64,000 nucleotides of DNA from Paucibacter sp. KCTC 42545 (GTDB lineage: Bacteria > Pseudomonadota > Gammaproteobacteria > Burkholderiales > Burkholderiaceae_C), in assembly GCF_001477625.1 (NCBI RefSeq), contig NZ_CP013692.1, positions 3,968,001 to 4,032,000 on the forward strand. The letters run 5' to 3'. Under the pieces are notes generated by a model that saw nothing but the letters and a program-made list of their open reading frames with translations, had not been told where the DNA came from and did no database searches. Made by a program: the position numbers and the translations under genes. Numbering within the stretch: position 1 is the first letter of the stretch; each line of letters starts with the position of its first letter. Positions 1 through 9,202 of this stretch are shown here, piece by piece.

Positions 1-2300
1 TGGACCCAGCCGGGCAGATCTGCCGCCGGCATCGGCCTGGCGATGCCATAGCCCTGTGCCAGATCGCAGCCCAAGCCGATCAGCAGGGCGCCGTGCTGAG
101 CCGTCTCCACACCTTCGGCAATCACCTCGCAACCAAAGGCTTGCGCCATGCCGATGACGCTCTTGAGGATGGCAATATCGACGGGGTTGTCCAACATATC
201 GCGCACAAAGCTCTGATCGATCTTCAGCTCAGCCACCGGCAAGCGCTTCAGATAGGTCAGCGAGGAATAGCCGGTGCCAAAGTCATCCAGCGCGAAGCGC
301 ACGCCCATGGTCTTGCATTCGTTCATCACCCGAACGACATGGCTCATGTCCTCCAAGGCCGAGGTTTCCAAAACCTCCAACTCCAAACCAGCCGGGTTGA
401 CAGCCGGATGAGCCGCCAACAGCAGCCGCAGTCGAGCAACAAAATCGGCCTGCTGCAGCTGCCGTGCCCCGATATTCACACTGACTGACATTGCCAAGCC
501 CTGCTGCAACCAGAGTTCCTGTTGCCGCAAGGTGGCGTCAATCACCCACTCCCCCACCTCCACCGCCAGCGGGTGATCTTCAATCACGGGCAAAAACTCA
601 GCCGGGGCGAGCAAGCCACGCTCCGGGTGCTGCCAGCGGATCAAGGCTTCGGCGCCCAGCACAAGGCCGGCCCGCATATCGACCTTGGGTTGAAAGTACA
701 GCAAGAACTCGCCCTGATGGAGCGCCTGGCGAATGCGCTGCAGGCTTTCATGGTGACCGCGCACGCTGCGGTCCTGCTCGGCATCGAAGACGTGATAGCG
801 GTTCTTGCCGGCCAGCTTGGCCTGGTACATGGCTTGATCGGCTTGCCGCAAGAGCTGATCGGCATCGATCTCAATGCCTTGCGGATAGAAGGTCACGCCC
901 AGGCTGCCCGAGACCTGCAGCGTTGTGCCGCGCACTTGCAAAGGCTGGGCCGCGGCAGCCAGCAGGCGGGTCAGCATGGGCAGGCTGGCCGGCACATCGT
1001 CCAGATCCACCAGCACGGCCACAAACTCATCACCGCCCAAGCGCGCCAGCGTGTCCCCTTCGCGAAGCGCATTTTTCATGTGCTCCGCCAAAGCGATCAG
1101 CATCAGGTCCCCGACCTCATGCCCATGCTGGTCATTGATCGCCTTGAAGCCGTCCAGATCCAAGAACGCGACCGCCAACTGATTGCCTCGGCGCTGCGCC
1201 TGCAGCATGGCCTGCTGCAGGCGGTCGGCCAAGAGCAGGCGATTGGGCAGATGGGTCAACGCATCAAAGTGAGCCAGGTGACGCAGCTGCGCTTCTTGCT
1301 CGCGTTGCACCGTGACATCGGAGAACAGCGAGACGTAGTTGACCGTGTTGCCCGCAGCATCCAAGACCGCGGTGATGGTCTGCATCGAGGCGAACAACTC
1401 ACCCGTCTTGCGCCGATTCCAAATATCAATCTGCACATGACCGTGGCTGCGCAGTTCGGCAAACATATTGCGGTAGAAGTCGGCGTTCTGGCGACCACTG
1501 CCAAACAGCCGCGGATTGCAACCGACGATCTCCTCCACTGAGTAGCCGGTAATGCGGCAGAAGGCCTCGTTGACCGCCAGAATGCTGCCGTCGGGTGCGG
1601 TGATCATGATGCCCTCGCGGGCATGGGTGAAGACTTTGGCCGCCAGGGAATTGGCTTGTTCAGCCTGCTTGCGCGCATCGATGTCCATGACCGCCAAGTG
1701 CATCAGCGACTCGCCACCTTCCACCTGCGCGCAGGAGGCCTGTATCTGCACCCAGCGCGTCCCTCCGTCTTGCCCGCCCTTTTGTGTTCCCTTTTGCGAG
1801 CCTTCTTGCCCACCCTCTCGGCTGCGCAAACGCAACTCAAAGGACTGCGGCTCGCCACTGCGCTGCAAGAGCAGGCGGTAGCGATAAAAAATGTCTTGAT
1901 CCTCCGGGCAGATGAAGGCCGCGAACCGGTGGCGCAGCAAATGGCTACGCGGCTGCCCCAAGAGTGAAGCCAGAGCCAGATTGATCTGCTCGATCATGCC
2001 CGCCTCACCGAGGCTGCAGTAGCCTACCGGCGCCAAATCGTAGAGATCGAAATAGCGCGCGCGCGAGGTTTCCAAGTCCAGCTGCGAGCTGCGCAACTCC
2101 TCGTTTTGCATCTCCAGCTCAATCTGCTGCACCCGCAATTCGTGCAGCAGCGACTCCGGCGCTTGAATCGGCGCAGCGCCGACGGCGTCACGCGGTGACA
2201 GCGCTAGCGCGTGCAAGCTGCGAAAACGCGTCTCCGCACGCTCGCGCAAGCGCTGCAGCGTGGCACGTGCCGTGGGAGTGGAGCCGTCTTCAACACTCAT
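1..2300 (-). CDS. PAS-GGDEF-EAL cyclic-di-GMP signalling protein (3' end cut by window)
   Basis: This bifunctional cyclic-di-GMP enzyme candidate starts at the ATG at 2300 (MSVEDGSTPTARA), and its 3' end lies beyond the left window edge. About 766 codons are visible. Order: an N-terminal coiled segment, a PAS domain (around residues 80-170, LAPVGYCSLGEAG), a second PAS/PAC (around 200-310), GGDEF (GGDEF near residue 421) and EAL (GAEALIRW near residue 550, then DDFGTGYSSL and EGVE). The signature residues of both domains are intact, so both synthesis and hydrolysis are possible. No membrane segment is visible, so it is probably cytosolic. It starts 7 bp after the stop of the CheB-CheR fusion, which implies co-transcription. 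The N-terminal region has a Gly/Gln-rich insertion (GGQEGSQKGTQKGGQDGG). Which catalytic activity dominates cannot be read from sequence. Confidence 0.9.
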   Translation of the reverse strand, partial: MSVEDGSTPTARATLQRLRERAETRFRSLHALALSPRDAVGAAPIQAPESLLHELRVQQIELEMQNEELRSSQLDLETSRARYFDLYDLAPVGYCSLGEAGMIEQINLALASLLGQPRSHLLRHRFAAFICPEDQDIFYRYRLLLQRSGEPQSFELRLRSREGGQEGSQKGTQKGGQDGGTRWVQIQASCAQVEGGESLMHLAVMDIDARKQAEQANSLAAKVFTHAREGIMITAPDGSILAVNEAFCRITGYSVEEIVGCNPRLFGSGRQNADFYRNMFAELRSHGHVQIDIWNRRKTGELFASMQTITAVLDAAGNTVNYVSLFSDVTVQREQEAQLRHLAHFDALTHLPNRLLLADRLQQAMLQAQRRGNQLAVAFLDLDGFKAINDQHGHEVGDLMLIALAEHMKNALREGDTLARLGGDEFVAVLVDLDDVPASLPMLTRLLAAAAQPLQVRGTTLQVSGSLGVTFYPQGIEIDADQLLRQADQAMYQAKLAGKNRYHVFDAEQDRSVRGHHESLQRIRQALHQGEFLLYFQPKVDMRAGLVLGAEALIRWQHPERGLLAPAEFLPVIEDHPLAVEVGEWVIDATLRQQELWLQQGLAMSVSVNIGARQLQQADFVARLRLLLAAHPAVNPAGLELEVLETSALEDMSHVVRVMNECKTMGVRFALDDFGTGYSSLTYLKRLPVAELKIDQSFVRDMLDNPVDIAILKSVIGMAQAFGCEVIAEGVETAQHGALLIGLGCDLAQGYGIARPMPAADLPGWV

Positions 2301-2307
2301 CGGTGTC

Positions 2308-5300
2308 TTAACCCTGATTGCCAGCTAGCGCCCGCTCGGTGGTGGACACAGCATAGTGCCGCCCCTCGCTATCGCGCAAGGACGAAGACACCACCACCAC
2401 CTCAAGTATTGCCCCGGACTTGGTGAGACGCTGGGTTCGCAAGGGTTGCTGCATATCGGCCTGAGCCAACTCGTCCAGCGCCCGGTCGCGCAGCGCCACC
2501 GGCACCCGCTCCCGCACATTCAGCGCCAGCGCTTCGGCCTCACTCCAGCCATACAAGCGCGTCGCGGCCGGGTTCCAGGCCAAGGTGCGCCCACTCAGGT
2601 CTTGCACGGTGATCGCATCCGAAGCGTCACGCACCACCACGGCCAGGCGCAGCAAATCATTGGCATCGTTCAGCTGCTGGCGCGCGCGCACCATATCGCT
2701 GATGTCCACAAAGGAGATGACGGCGCCCTCGATCACATTGTCGAGCGTGCGATAGGGCTGGATGCGCATGGTGCACCAGCGGCCTTCGCTGGTCTCAACC
2801 TCGATGGATTTGGACACCAGGCTGTCCAGCACCGCCTGCACATCGGGCACCAGCCGGTCGTAGCCCACCAGCTTGGACACCAGATGACCCACCGGCCGCC
2901 CGGTGTCGCTTTGGATCAGGTGAATGAACTGCGTCGCTGCCGGCGTGAATCGCAAGATGCGCAATTGGTGGTCGACAAAGACCGTGCCAATGCCGGTACC
3001 GGCCAGCAGATTGTTCATATCGTTATTGGCGCGCGAGAGGTCCACCACCTTGGTGTTCAACTCGGTATTGACCGTGGCCAGCTCTTCATTGACCGACTGC
3101 AACTCTTCCTTCGAGGTTTCCAGCTCTTCGTTAGCGGACTGCAGCTCTTCGTTGACCGACTGCATTTCTTCGTTGGCCGACTTCAGCTCCTCGTTGGCGC
3201 TTTCCAGCTCTTCCTGCGTGCTTTGCAGATACTCGTCTTTGGCGCGCAGCTCCCGCTCCAGCTGCTCGATGCGCACACGCAAGGCCACCACATCGGCGGG
3301 CTCAGCCTCGGCACTTGGGCTAGTGGCGAGATCAGGCAAGGCCTCCACGCCAGCCGGCGCTGCGGATGAGGCTGGGCCGCCTTCGGCCATGCCGGCATTC
3401 ACCTCCTCCAAGATGACCAGGAACAGGCTTGCTGCCTGCACTTCATCCGCCGGGGCGGCCAGCGGCAGGACCGCGCGCACCGTCAGATTGGCGCGCGTGA
3501 AATGCCCATTGCTGCGGACCCGCAAGCCAGTCACCCGCACCGTGTCCTTCAACACGGCGGCCTTGTGCAGAGCCATGCTCAACTCATGGCGCAAACCCTC
3601 ACGGGCCATCTTCAGAATATTGTTGACACCAGCCTCGCCGGGCGCAGGCTCCAAAAACATGCCGGTGCGGCCATGCAGGTAGAGGATGTCGCCCTGCGCA
3701 TTCACCAAAGCACCTGCCGGCACCACTTGCAGCAGCAAGGCCTGTTCAGTAATTTCTCGCAATGATGGCTTCATAACATTCGCTGACTGAGCGCCCCCGC
3801 GCACTGGCGCGGCGGCAAGACCTACCCCAAGTGCGGCCAGGCGCAACGCCGAAAGCTGGGGCAATGAAACGGAGACTCGACCACTGCCCGGCCTCAGCTG
3901 GCCCGGCACATCGGGGCGGCGGCGATACAACTTGGACTTGCGATCCGTCGCACTGAACAAGGTATCGAACTCACCGACCCCCTCGCAGGAGCCGAGAAAC
4001 AAGCAGCCGCCCGGCTTGATCGCATAGTGGAACAAGGGGATCAGGCGCTTTTGCAAATCGCTGCCGAGGTAGATCAGCAGATTGCGGCAGCTGACCATGT
4101 CCAGCTTTGAAAAAGGGGGATCCTTGATCAAATCATGCTCGGAGAACACCAGCTGATCGCGCAGGCTTTTGCGCACGCGGTAGCTGGCACCATCGGCCTC
4201 GGCAACAAAGAAGCGCGCCAAGCGCTCGGGTGAAACATGGGCGGAGATGCTGCTCGGGTAACGGCCCTCGCGTGCAAAGGCAATCGCTCGGCTGTCGATA
4301 TCAGAGGCAAAGACCTGCAAACGGTAAGTGCCCGGCAAGGTCTGCATATGCTCGAGCAAGAGCATGGCGATTGAATAGGCCTCTTCGCCGGTGGAGCAGC
4401 CAGCCACCCAAACGCGGATGACCGCACCGACGGGCTGGCCCTCGAACAAACTGGGAATGCCTTGTTGCGCCAGCACATGAAAGGCATCCGAGTCACGGAA
4501 GAAGTTGGTCACGCCGATCAGCAAGTCGCGAAACAAGGCCTCCACCTCGGGCGGCGATTGCTGCAGGTAGCGCGCATAAGCCTCCACCGTGTCGATCTGA
4601 TGCACGGCCATGCGTCGGTCGATTCGCCGGCAGATCGTCGTCGGCTTGTAATTGGAAAAATCATGGCCGGTCTGGGCGCGCAGCTGGGCATAAATTTTGC
4701 GCAATTGCGCTTCGCTTTTTTGCCCCGCCTCGGCGGCCCTCAGGCTCTTGTCGCCCTGCCCCATATAGGCCAGCAGCTTCGGCCCCATGTCCGCCGTCGC
4801 CAGCTCGAAGTCCACCAGGCCGGTGGCGATGGCGGCTCGCGGCATGCCGTCAAATTCTGCCGTTACCAAGCTTTGCGCCAGAATCAGCCCGCCATGGGCC
4901 TTGATGTCACGCAAGCCCTGGCTGCCGTCGCTGCCTGTGCCCGAAAGCACCACCGCGACAGCCCGCTCGCCCTGGTCCAGCGCCAGCGAGCGGAAGAAGA
5001 AATCGATCGGCAGCCGATGGCCTCGTTTGGCCGCAGGCTCGAGCAACTGCAGCCTGCCGTTCAGGCATGCCATGTCTCGGTCAGGCGGAATCACATAAAC
5101 ATGGTTGGCCTGCAGAGGCATGCCATCTTCCACCTCTCGCACCGGCAGGTCGGTGTAGCGCTGGACCAATTCGCTCAGCATGCTGCTGAAATCCGGCGCT
5201 AGGTGCTGCACCAGCACAAAAGCCATGCCCGGCTCGCAGCCCTGCGGCAGGCTGGCAAAAAAACTCTCAAAGGCCGCCAAGCCACCGGCCGAAGCACCCA

Positions 5301-5397
5301 AGGCCACCACGGGCATGCCCTGCGGCGCCGGCGCGCCCGCCGCCGGGCCTGAGTCTGCGCTGAATATCGACGCGCGCGGCGCGCTGCCTTCGTTCAT
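2308..5397 (-). CDS. CheB-CheR fusion with coiled coil and PAS domains
   Basis: A 1,029-residue chemotaxis-type methylesterase/methyltransferase fusion. CheB comes first (around residues 30-215), with the catalytic serine in GASAGG, histidine in VQHLAPDF and aspartate in GTGSDGS. CheR follows (around 235-510; RICRRIDRRMAV-like start, GCSTGEEAYS SAM-binding motif, SCRNLLIYL). Next comes a long coiled coil (around 730-820) built from repeated EEL-x-SANEEL/SVNEEL units, and then two PAS domains. Such fusions are usually sensory signalling proteins rather than part of the classical chemoreceptor pathway. The ATG at 5397 was chosen because AAAGGA lies five bases upstream; an in-frame start at 5472 adds 25 residues but lacks that site. 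It is followed 7 bp later by a PAS-GGDEF-EAL gene, which suggests that PAS input is coupled to cyclic-di-GMP output. Confidence 0.93.
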   Translation of the reverse strand: MNEGSAPRASIFSADSGPAAGAPAPQGMPVVALGASAGGLAAFESFFASLPQGCEPGMAFVLVQHLAPDFSSMLSELVQRYTDLPVREVEDGMPLQANHVYVIPPDRDMACLNGRLQLLEPAAKRGHRLPIDFFFRSLALDQGERAVAVVLSGTGSDGSQGLRDIKAHGGLILAQSLVTAEFDGMPRAAIATGLVDFELATADMGPKLLAYMGQGDKSLRAAEAGQKSEAQLRKIYAQLRAQTGHDFSNYKPTTICRRIDRRMAVHQIDTVEAYARYLQQSPPEVEALFRDLLIGVTNFFRDSDAFHVLAQQGIPSLFEGQPVGAVIRVWVAGCSTGEEAYSIAMLLLEHMQTLPGTYRLQVFASDIDSRAIAFAREGRYPSSISAHVSPERLARFFVAEADGASYRVRKSLRDQLVFSEHDLIKDPPFSKLDMVSCRNLLIYLGSDLQKRLIPLFHYAIKPGGCLFLGSCEGVGEFDTLFSATDRKSKLYRRRPDVPGQLRPGSGRVSVSLPQLSALRLAALGVGLAAAPVRGGAQSANVMKPSLREITEQALLLQVVPAGALVNAQGDILYLHGRTGMFLEPAPGEAGVNNILKMAREGLRHELSMALHKAAVLKDTVRVTGLRVRSNGHFTRANLTVRAVLPLAAPADEVQAASLFLVILEEVNAGMAEGGPASSAAPAGVEALPDLATSPSAEAEPADVVALRVRIEQLERELRAKDEYLQSTQEELESANEELKSANEEMQSVNEELQSANEELETSKEELQSVNEELATVNTELNTKVVDLSRANNDMNNLLAGTGIGTVFVDHQLRILRFTPAATQFIHLIQSDTGRPVGHLVSKLVGYDRLVPDVQAVLDSLVSKSIEVETSEGRWCTMRIQPYRTLDNVIEGAVISFVDISDMVRARQQLNDANDLLRLAVVVRDASDAITVQDLSGRTLAWNPAATRLYGWSEAEALALNVRERVPVALRDRALDELAQADMQQPLRTQRLTKSGAILEVVVVSSSLRDSEGRHYAVSTTERALAGNQG

Positions 5398-5505
5398 GGG
5401 GTCCTTTGCTTGGGCGGCACCAAATCTTGATGATGCGGCGGCCGATTCTCGCCTCAAAAAGAGCGCGGACAAAGCAAGGACAAAGGCCGGCGAAGCGAAA
5501 ACGAC

Positions 5506-5528
5506 GAAGCCCTCACATCGAGGGCTTC
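5506..5528 (-). terminator. Hairpin terminator after the PsiF-repeat gene
   Basis: A perfect 9-bp stem (GAAGCCCTC / GAGGGCTTC) with a 5-nt loop sits 28 bp past the stop of the PsiF-repeat gene. On the minus strand it is followed by a short T-containing stretch (GTCGTTTTCG). It lies between that gene and the CheB-CheR gene and probably separates the two transcription units. Confidence 0.6.
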
Positions 5529-5556
5529 GGCTCGCTCATTCAGTGCGGAATAAGCC

Positions 5557-5934
5557 TTACTTGGCGTCGGCCACGCACTTCTTCACAAAGCTGGTCTTGG
5601 CGGCGCCGGCCAGCTTCTTCTCAGCGGCCTGGCTGTCGCACACGGCTTGCGGGTCGACAGCGGCGGCAGCAGCAGGCGCGTCGGCATCGGCCACGCACTT
5701 CTTCACAAAGCTGGTTTTGGCGGCACCGGCCAGCTTCTTCTCAGCAGCCTTGGCATCGCAAGCGGCGTTGGCCGGATTGTCGGCATTGCACTTCTTGACG
5801 AAGCTGGTCTTGGCCGCGCCAGCCAGCTTCTTCTCGGCGGCCTGAGCATCGCAGCTAGCGGCTGGCAGCACAGCGTGGGCGCTGCCGGCAAATGCGAGGG
5901 CGGCAAAGGTCAAGAGGCTGATCATCTTCTTCAT
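5557..5934 (-). CDS. Exported PsiF-repeat protein (three repeats)
   Basis: A 125-residue small exported protein. The start at 5934 (MKKMISLLTF) gives a clean signal peptide ending AGSAHA and is preceded by AAGGA. An upstream in-frame start at 6015 would bury the signal peptide. The mature part is three copies of a roughly 25-residue unit, C-D-x-AAEKKLAGAAKTSFVKKC, with paired cysteines bounding each unit. This matches the PsiF repeat, named from the E. coli phosphate-starvation-inducible gene psiF, whose molecular function is unknown. Only two linkers separate the units, one of them Ala-rich. The units are close to identical at DNA level, indicating recent internal duplication. It lies downstream of the kinase gene on the same strand with a 115-bp gap, so it probably has its own promoter; no Pho box was identified. 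Confidence 0.85.
   Translation of the reverse strand: MKKMISLLTFAALAFAGSAHAVLPAASCDAQAAEKKLAGAAKTSFVKKCNADNPANAACDAKAAEKKLAGAAKTSFVKKCVADADAPAAAAAVDPQAVCDSQAAEKKLAGAAKTSFVKKCVADAK
5564..5853 (-). repeat. Three near-identical PsiF coding repeat units
   Basis: Repeated DNA segments of about 75 bp lie at roughly 5564-5640, 5684-5760 and 5781-5853, all within the PsiF-repeat gene. They encode the same AAEKKLAGAAKTSFVKKC core with few synonymous differences, which makes copy-number change by recombination or slippage plausible. Confidence 0.75.
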
Positions 5935-6049
5935 TGAGAAATCCTTGGCGATTGAATGAAAGGTGAGAACGAAGGTCATTGCAGCAAACTTGAATGACCC
6001 AGCGTGCCGAGCCATTCAAGCATGCCAACGCGACAGGCTCAAGAAGGGT

Positions 6050-7426
6050 TTACAGAATCCGTCGTGGATGCGCCAAAGACTCATGCGCCGCATGTAAGCG
6101 ACGCACCAACACCTGGATGAAGGCGCGGTCAAAGCGATGCTGGCATTCGGGGCTGAGCAGGCCCAGCGATTCGGGCGTGAAGGAGATGGTGGTGCACAGC
6201 TCGCTGACCTTCACATCCGCGCTGTGCTGGCGCAGCGCCGGGTTGGGGGCCAGATAGGCCATCTCGCCCACCGAAGTGCCTTTGCCCAGCGCGGCCACCA
6301 TCGCGCCGTCGCGGTAGACCTCCACCGCGCCTTGCGAAATGATGTGGAAGGTATTGCCCTCCTGCCCGCGTTTGTAGAGCGCATGACCTTCGGGAAAACG
6401 CCGCCAGCGCCCGCGGTGCACCACTTCCCACAACTCGACATCGCCGAAGTCGGCAAAGAACTCCAGCTCGCGCAGCATATTGAAGCGCTCGGAATCCTTC
6501 ACTTCATAAAGCCTGGCCAGCGGCACCAATTGCTTGGCCACCAGCTCGGACAAGCCACGGCCAAACTCTTCCCAATTGGCGTAGCGGCTTTCGGGGTGCT
6601 TGGCCAGGGCGCGCATGATGACGCTGTCCAACTCCGCCGTCACGCCGCTGCGCTGGCCCACCAGCGTGGCCGGAGCCTGGTGATAAATCTGGTGCATCAG
6701 CGCCATCTGGCTGGGCGCATCAAAAGGCGGGCGGCCCGAAATCAGGTGGTAGAGCACGGCACCCAGGGCGTAGATATCGGCGCGGCAATCCACATCGCCG
6801 CCCTCGATCTGCTCCGGCGGCATATAGGCCAGGGAGCCGACGCGGTGCACCTGGGTGGCATCGGAGCGCAGATTCAGGGCGCTGCCGAAGTCGCTCACCT
6901 TCACATCCGTGACCTGGCCCTGCGCATCCAGCACGGCCAGCAAATTGGCCGGCTTCACATCGCGGTGAATCACGCCTTGGCGGAACACATAGGACAAAGC
7001 CATGGCGCACTTGAAACCCAGCTCGACGATCTGGTCCAGCGGCAGCAAGCGGTCGCTGCGGCAGAAATGCTTGAGCGTGAGGCCGGGCACAAACTCCATC
7101 ACCAAATAGGGCGCGTCCTGCTCCGGCACGGCGTCGAGGATTTGCACCACATTGGGATGCTGCAAGCGGCCGGCCAGCGCCGCCTCGGCCGCGTAGAAGC
7201 GGCTGCCGTAGTCACTGCCCTCTCCGCTGCGGCTGGTGACCGCCCAGGCGCGCATGCGCTTGATGGCCACCTCGCCGCCCTTGAATTCGTCCAGCGCCAG
7301 GAAGACATCGCTGGTCGCGCCCTCGCCTAAGCGCCGCAAGATCTTGTAGCGGCCGATGTAGGCGGGCAAATCCAGCTTGGGCTCGATCGGCAAAGAGGTG
7401 TCGTCGTCAGACATGCCCGGCATCAT
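6050..7426 (-). CDS. Ser/Thr protein kinase with C-terminal cyclic-nucleotide-binding-like domain
   Basis: A 458-residue Hanks-type kinase. The visible kinase motifs are the glycine loop LGEGATSDVF (near residue 32), the lysine in VAIKRM, HRDVKPANLL (near 152), DFGSALN (near 177) and MPPEQIEG in place of APE. The C-terminal third (around 320-440) has the shape of a cNMP/CRP-type effector domain, with a GxxxxHIISQGAVEVYRDG strand pair and GTSVGEMAYLA resembling the phosphate-binding cassette. This suggests kinase activity gated by a nucleotide or another small ligand (inference). No transmembrane segment is seen, unlike PknB-type receptors. Starts at 7426, 7423 or 7414 (MMPGMSDDD) are all possible; 7426 has a short AGG upstream. 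The longer open frame to 7840 is antisense to argS and is not used. It is divergent from argS across about 54 bp. Confidence 0.9.
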   Translation of the reverse strand: MMPGMSDDDTSLPIEPKLDLPAYIGRYKILRRLGEGATSDVFLALDEFKGGEVAIKRMRAWAVTSRSGEGSDYGSRFYAAEAALAGRLQHPNVVQILDAVPEQDAPYLVMEFVPGLTLKHFCRSDRLLPLDQIVELGFKCAMALSYVFRQGVIHRDVKPANLLAVLDAQGQVTDVKVSDFGSALNLRSDATQVHRVGSLAYMPPEQIEGGDVDCRADIYALGAVLYHLISGRPPFDAPSQMALMHQIYHQAPATLVGQRSGVTAELDSVIMRALAKHPESRYANWEEFGRGLSELVAKQLVPLARLYEVKDSERFNMLRELEFFADFGDVELWEVVHRGRWRRFPEGHALYKRGQEGNTFHIISQGAVEVYRDGAMVAALGKGTSVGEMAYLAPNPALRQHSADVKVSELCTTISFTPESLGLLSPECQHRFDRAFIQVLVRRLHAAHESLAHPRRIL

Positions 7427-7480
7427 AGAACCTGTGGGGCCGACGAATCCGCTGGCGGTGCGCCGACTTAGAATCGCGCC

Positions 7481-9202
7481 ATGATCCAAGCCAAGCAAGA
7501 ACTGCTCGCCGCCCTGGCCGAAGCGATTCAAGAACTCAGTCCCGGCGCCGACCTGGCAGCCGCCTTCGAATCCCCCAAGCAAGCCGCCCTGGGCGACTAT
7601 GCCTGCACGGCCGCCATGCAATTGGCGCGCCCGCTCAAGAAGAACCCGCGCGAGTTGGCGCAGGCCTTGATTGAGGCCCTGCAGCGCCGCCCCGCCTTTG
7701 AGCGCTGGGTCGAAGCGATGGAAATTGCCGGCCCCGGCTTCATCAATATCCGCCTCAAGCCCGCCGCCAAACAAGCCGTGGTGGCCGAGGTGCTGAGCGC
7801 CGCCGCCGACTTCGGCAAGCAGCCCGCCAACGAGCAGCATGTGATGGTGGAATTCGTCTCCGCCAACCCCACCGGCCCGCTACACCTGGGCCACGCCCGC
7901 CAAGCCGCCCTGGGCGACGCCATCTGCAGCCTGTTCCAGACCCAAGGCTCGCAAGTCACCCGCGAGTTCTATTACAACGACGCCGGCGTGCAAATCGCCA
8001 CCCTGGCCAACTCCACCCAATGCCGCCTGAAAGGGCTGAAGCCCGGCGATGCGGGCTGGCCGGAATCGGCCTATAACGGCGACTACATCCAGGACATCGC
8101 CGACGACTTCCTGGCCAAGAAGACCGTCAAGGCCGATGACCGCGAGTTCACCGCCTCCGGCGATGTGGACGACCTCGACAGCATCCGCCAGTTCGCCGTG
8201 GCCTATCTGCGCCACGAGCAAGACCTGGACCTGCAAGCCGTGGGCGTGCGCTTCGACAATTACTTCCTCGAGTCCAGCCTCTACTCCAGCGGCGCGGTGG
8301 AAAGCACCGTGGCCAAGCTGCTGGCCTCGGGCAAGACCTTTGAAGAAGGCGGCGCGCTGTGGCTGCGCAGCACCGACTACGGTGACGACAAGGACCGCGT
8401 GATGCGCAAGTCCGACGGCAGCTACACCTACTTCCTGCCGGATGTGGCCTATCACATCAACAAATTCCAGCGCGGCTTCACCAAGTGCATCAATGTGCAG
8501 GGCACCGACCACCACGGCACCATCGCCCGTGTGCGCGGCGGCCTGCAGGCGGCCGGCGTGGGCATCCCGCAAGGCTTCCCCGACTATGTGCTGCACAAAA
8601 TGGTGCTGGTGATGAAGGGCGGCGTGGAAGTCAAGCTGTCCAAGCGCGCCGGCAGCTATGTGACCATGCGCGACCTGATCGACTGGACCAGCCGCGACGC
8701 CGTGCGCTTCTTCCTGATCAGCCGCAAGGCCGACACCGAGTTCACCTTCGACATCGACCTGGCCCTGAAGCAGAACGATGAGAACCCGGTTTTCTATGTG
8801 CAGTATGCCCATGCGCGCATCTGCTCGGTGATCCGCAACTGGGTCTCGCGAGGTGGTGATGCCGCCGTACTGGCCAGCGCCGATCTCAGCCTGCTGACGG
8901 CCCCGACCGAAGCCGCGCTGATGCTCAAGCTGGCCGACTACCCCGCCATGCTGACCCGCGCCGCCGAAGGCCTGGCCCCGCATGACCTGACCTTCTATCT
9001 GCGCGAGCTATCCAGCAGCTATCACAGCTACTATGCCGCCGAGCGCGTGCTGGATCAGACGCCCGAGCTGAGCCTGGCCCGGGTCGCCCTGCTGGCGGCC
9101 ACCCGCCAGGTCATCGCCAATGCGCTGACCGTGCTGGGTGTCAGCGCCCCTGAGGTGATGGCGCGTGAAGCCGTGGTGACGACAACATCGGAGAACACAT
9201 GA
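7481..9202 (+). CDS. argS: Arginyl-tRNA synthetase
   Basis: A 573-residue class I aminoacyl-tRNA synthetase that charges tRNA-Arg with arginine in the cytosol. The N-terminal Add1-like domain (around 1-110) precedes the catalytic core, which has the HIGH motif as HLGH in [12 protein letters not shown] (near residue 131). The KMSKS position reads VKLSKRAG (near 384), lacking the canonical second lysine as is usual in ArgRS. The C-terminal DALR-type anticodon-binding domain (around 450-573) contains YYAAERVLD and ends in [10 protein letters not shown]. Length is typical. The ATG at 7481 begins MIQAKQELL. The stop overlaps the start of the SPOR gene by four bases (ATGA), so the two are translationally coupled. 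Confidence 0.98.
   Translation: MIQAKQELLAALAEAIQELSPGADLAAAFESPKQAALGDYACTAAMQLARPLKKNPRELAQALIEALQRRPAFERWVEAMEIAGPGFINIRLKPAAKQAVVAEVLSAAADFGKQPANEQHVMVEFVSANPTGPLHLGHARQAALGDAICSLFQTQGSQVTREFYYNDAGVQIATLANSTQCRLKGLKPGDAGWPESAYNGDYIQDIADDFLAKKTVKADDREFTASGDVDDLDSIRQFAVAYLRHEQDLDLQAVGVRFDNYFLESSLYSSGAVESTVAKLLASGKTFEEGGALWLRSTDYGDDKDRVMRKSDGSYTYFLPDVAYHINKFQRGFTKCINVQGTDHHGTIARVRGGLQAAGVGIPQGFPDYVLHKMVLVMKGGVEVKLSKRAGSYVTMRDLIDWTSRDAVRFFLISRKADTEFTFDIDLALKQNDENPVFYVQYAHARICSVIRNWVSRGGDAAVLASADLSLLTAPTEAALMLKLADYPAMLTRAAEGLAPHDLTFYLRELSSSYHSYYAAERVLDQTPELSLARVALLAATRQVIANALTVLGVSAPEVMAREAVVTTTSENT

Noticed and set aside
522..1541. Long plus-strand frame opposite the PAS-GGDEF-EAL gene
   Set aside because: It is the antisense shadow of clear GGDEF and EAL motifs on the minus strand. 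Its translation is His/Gln-rich and has no family resemblance.
7427..7840. N-terminal extension of the Ser/Thr kinase
   Set aside because: It would run antisense through the start of argS and adds no recognisable domain; the kinase begins at MMPGMSDDD.
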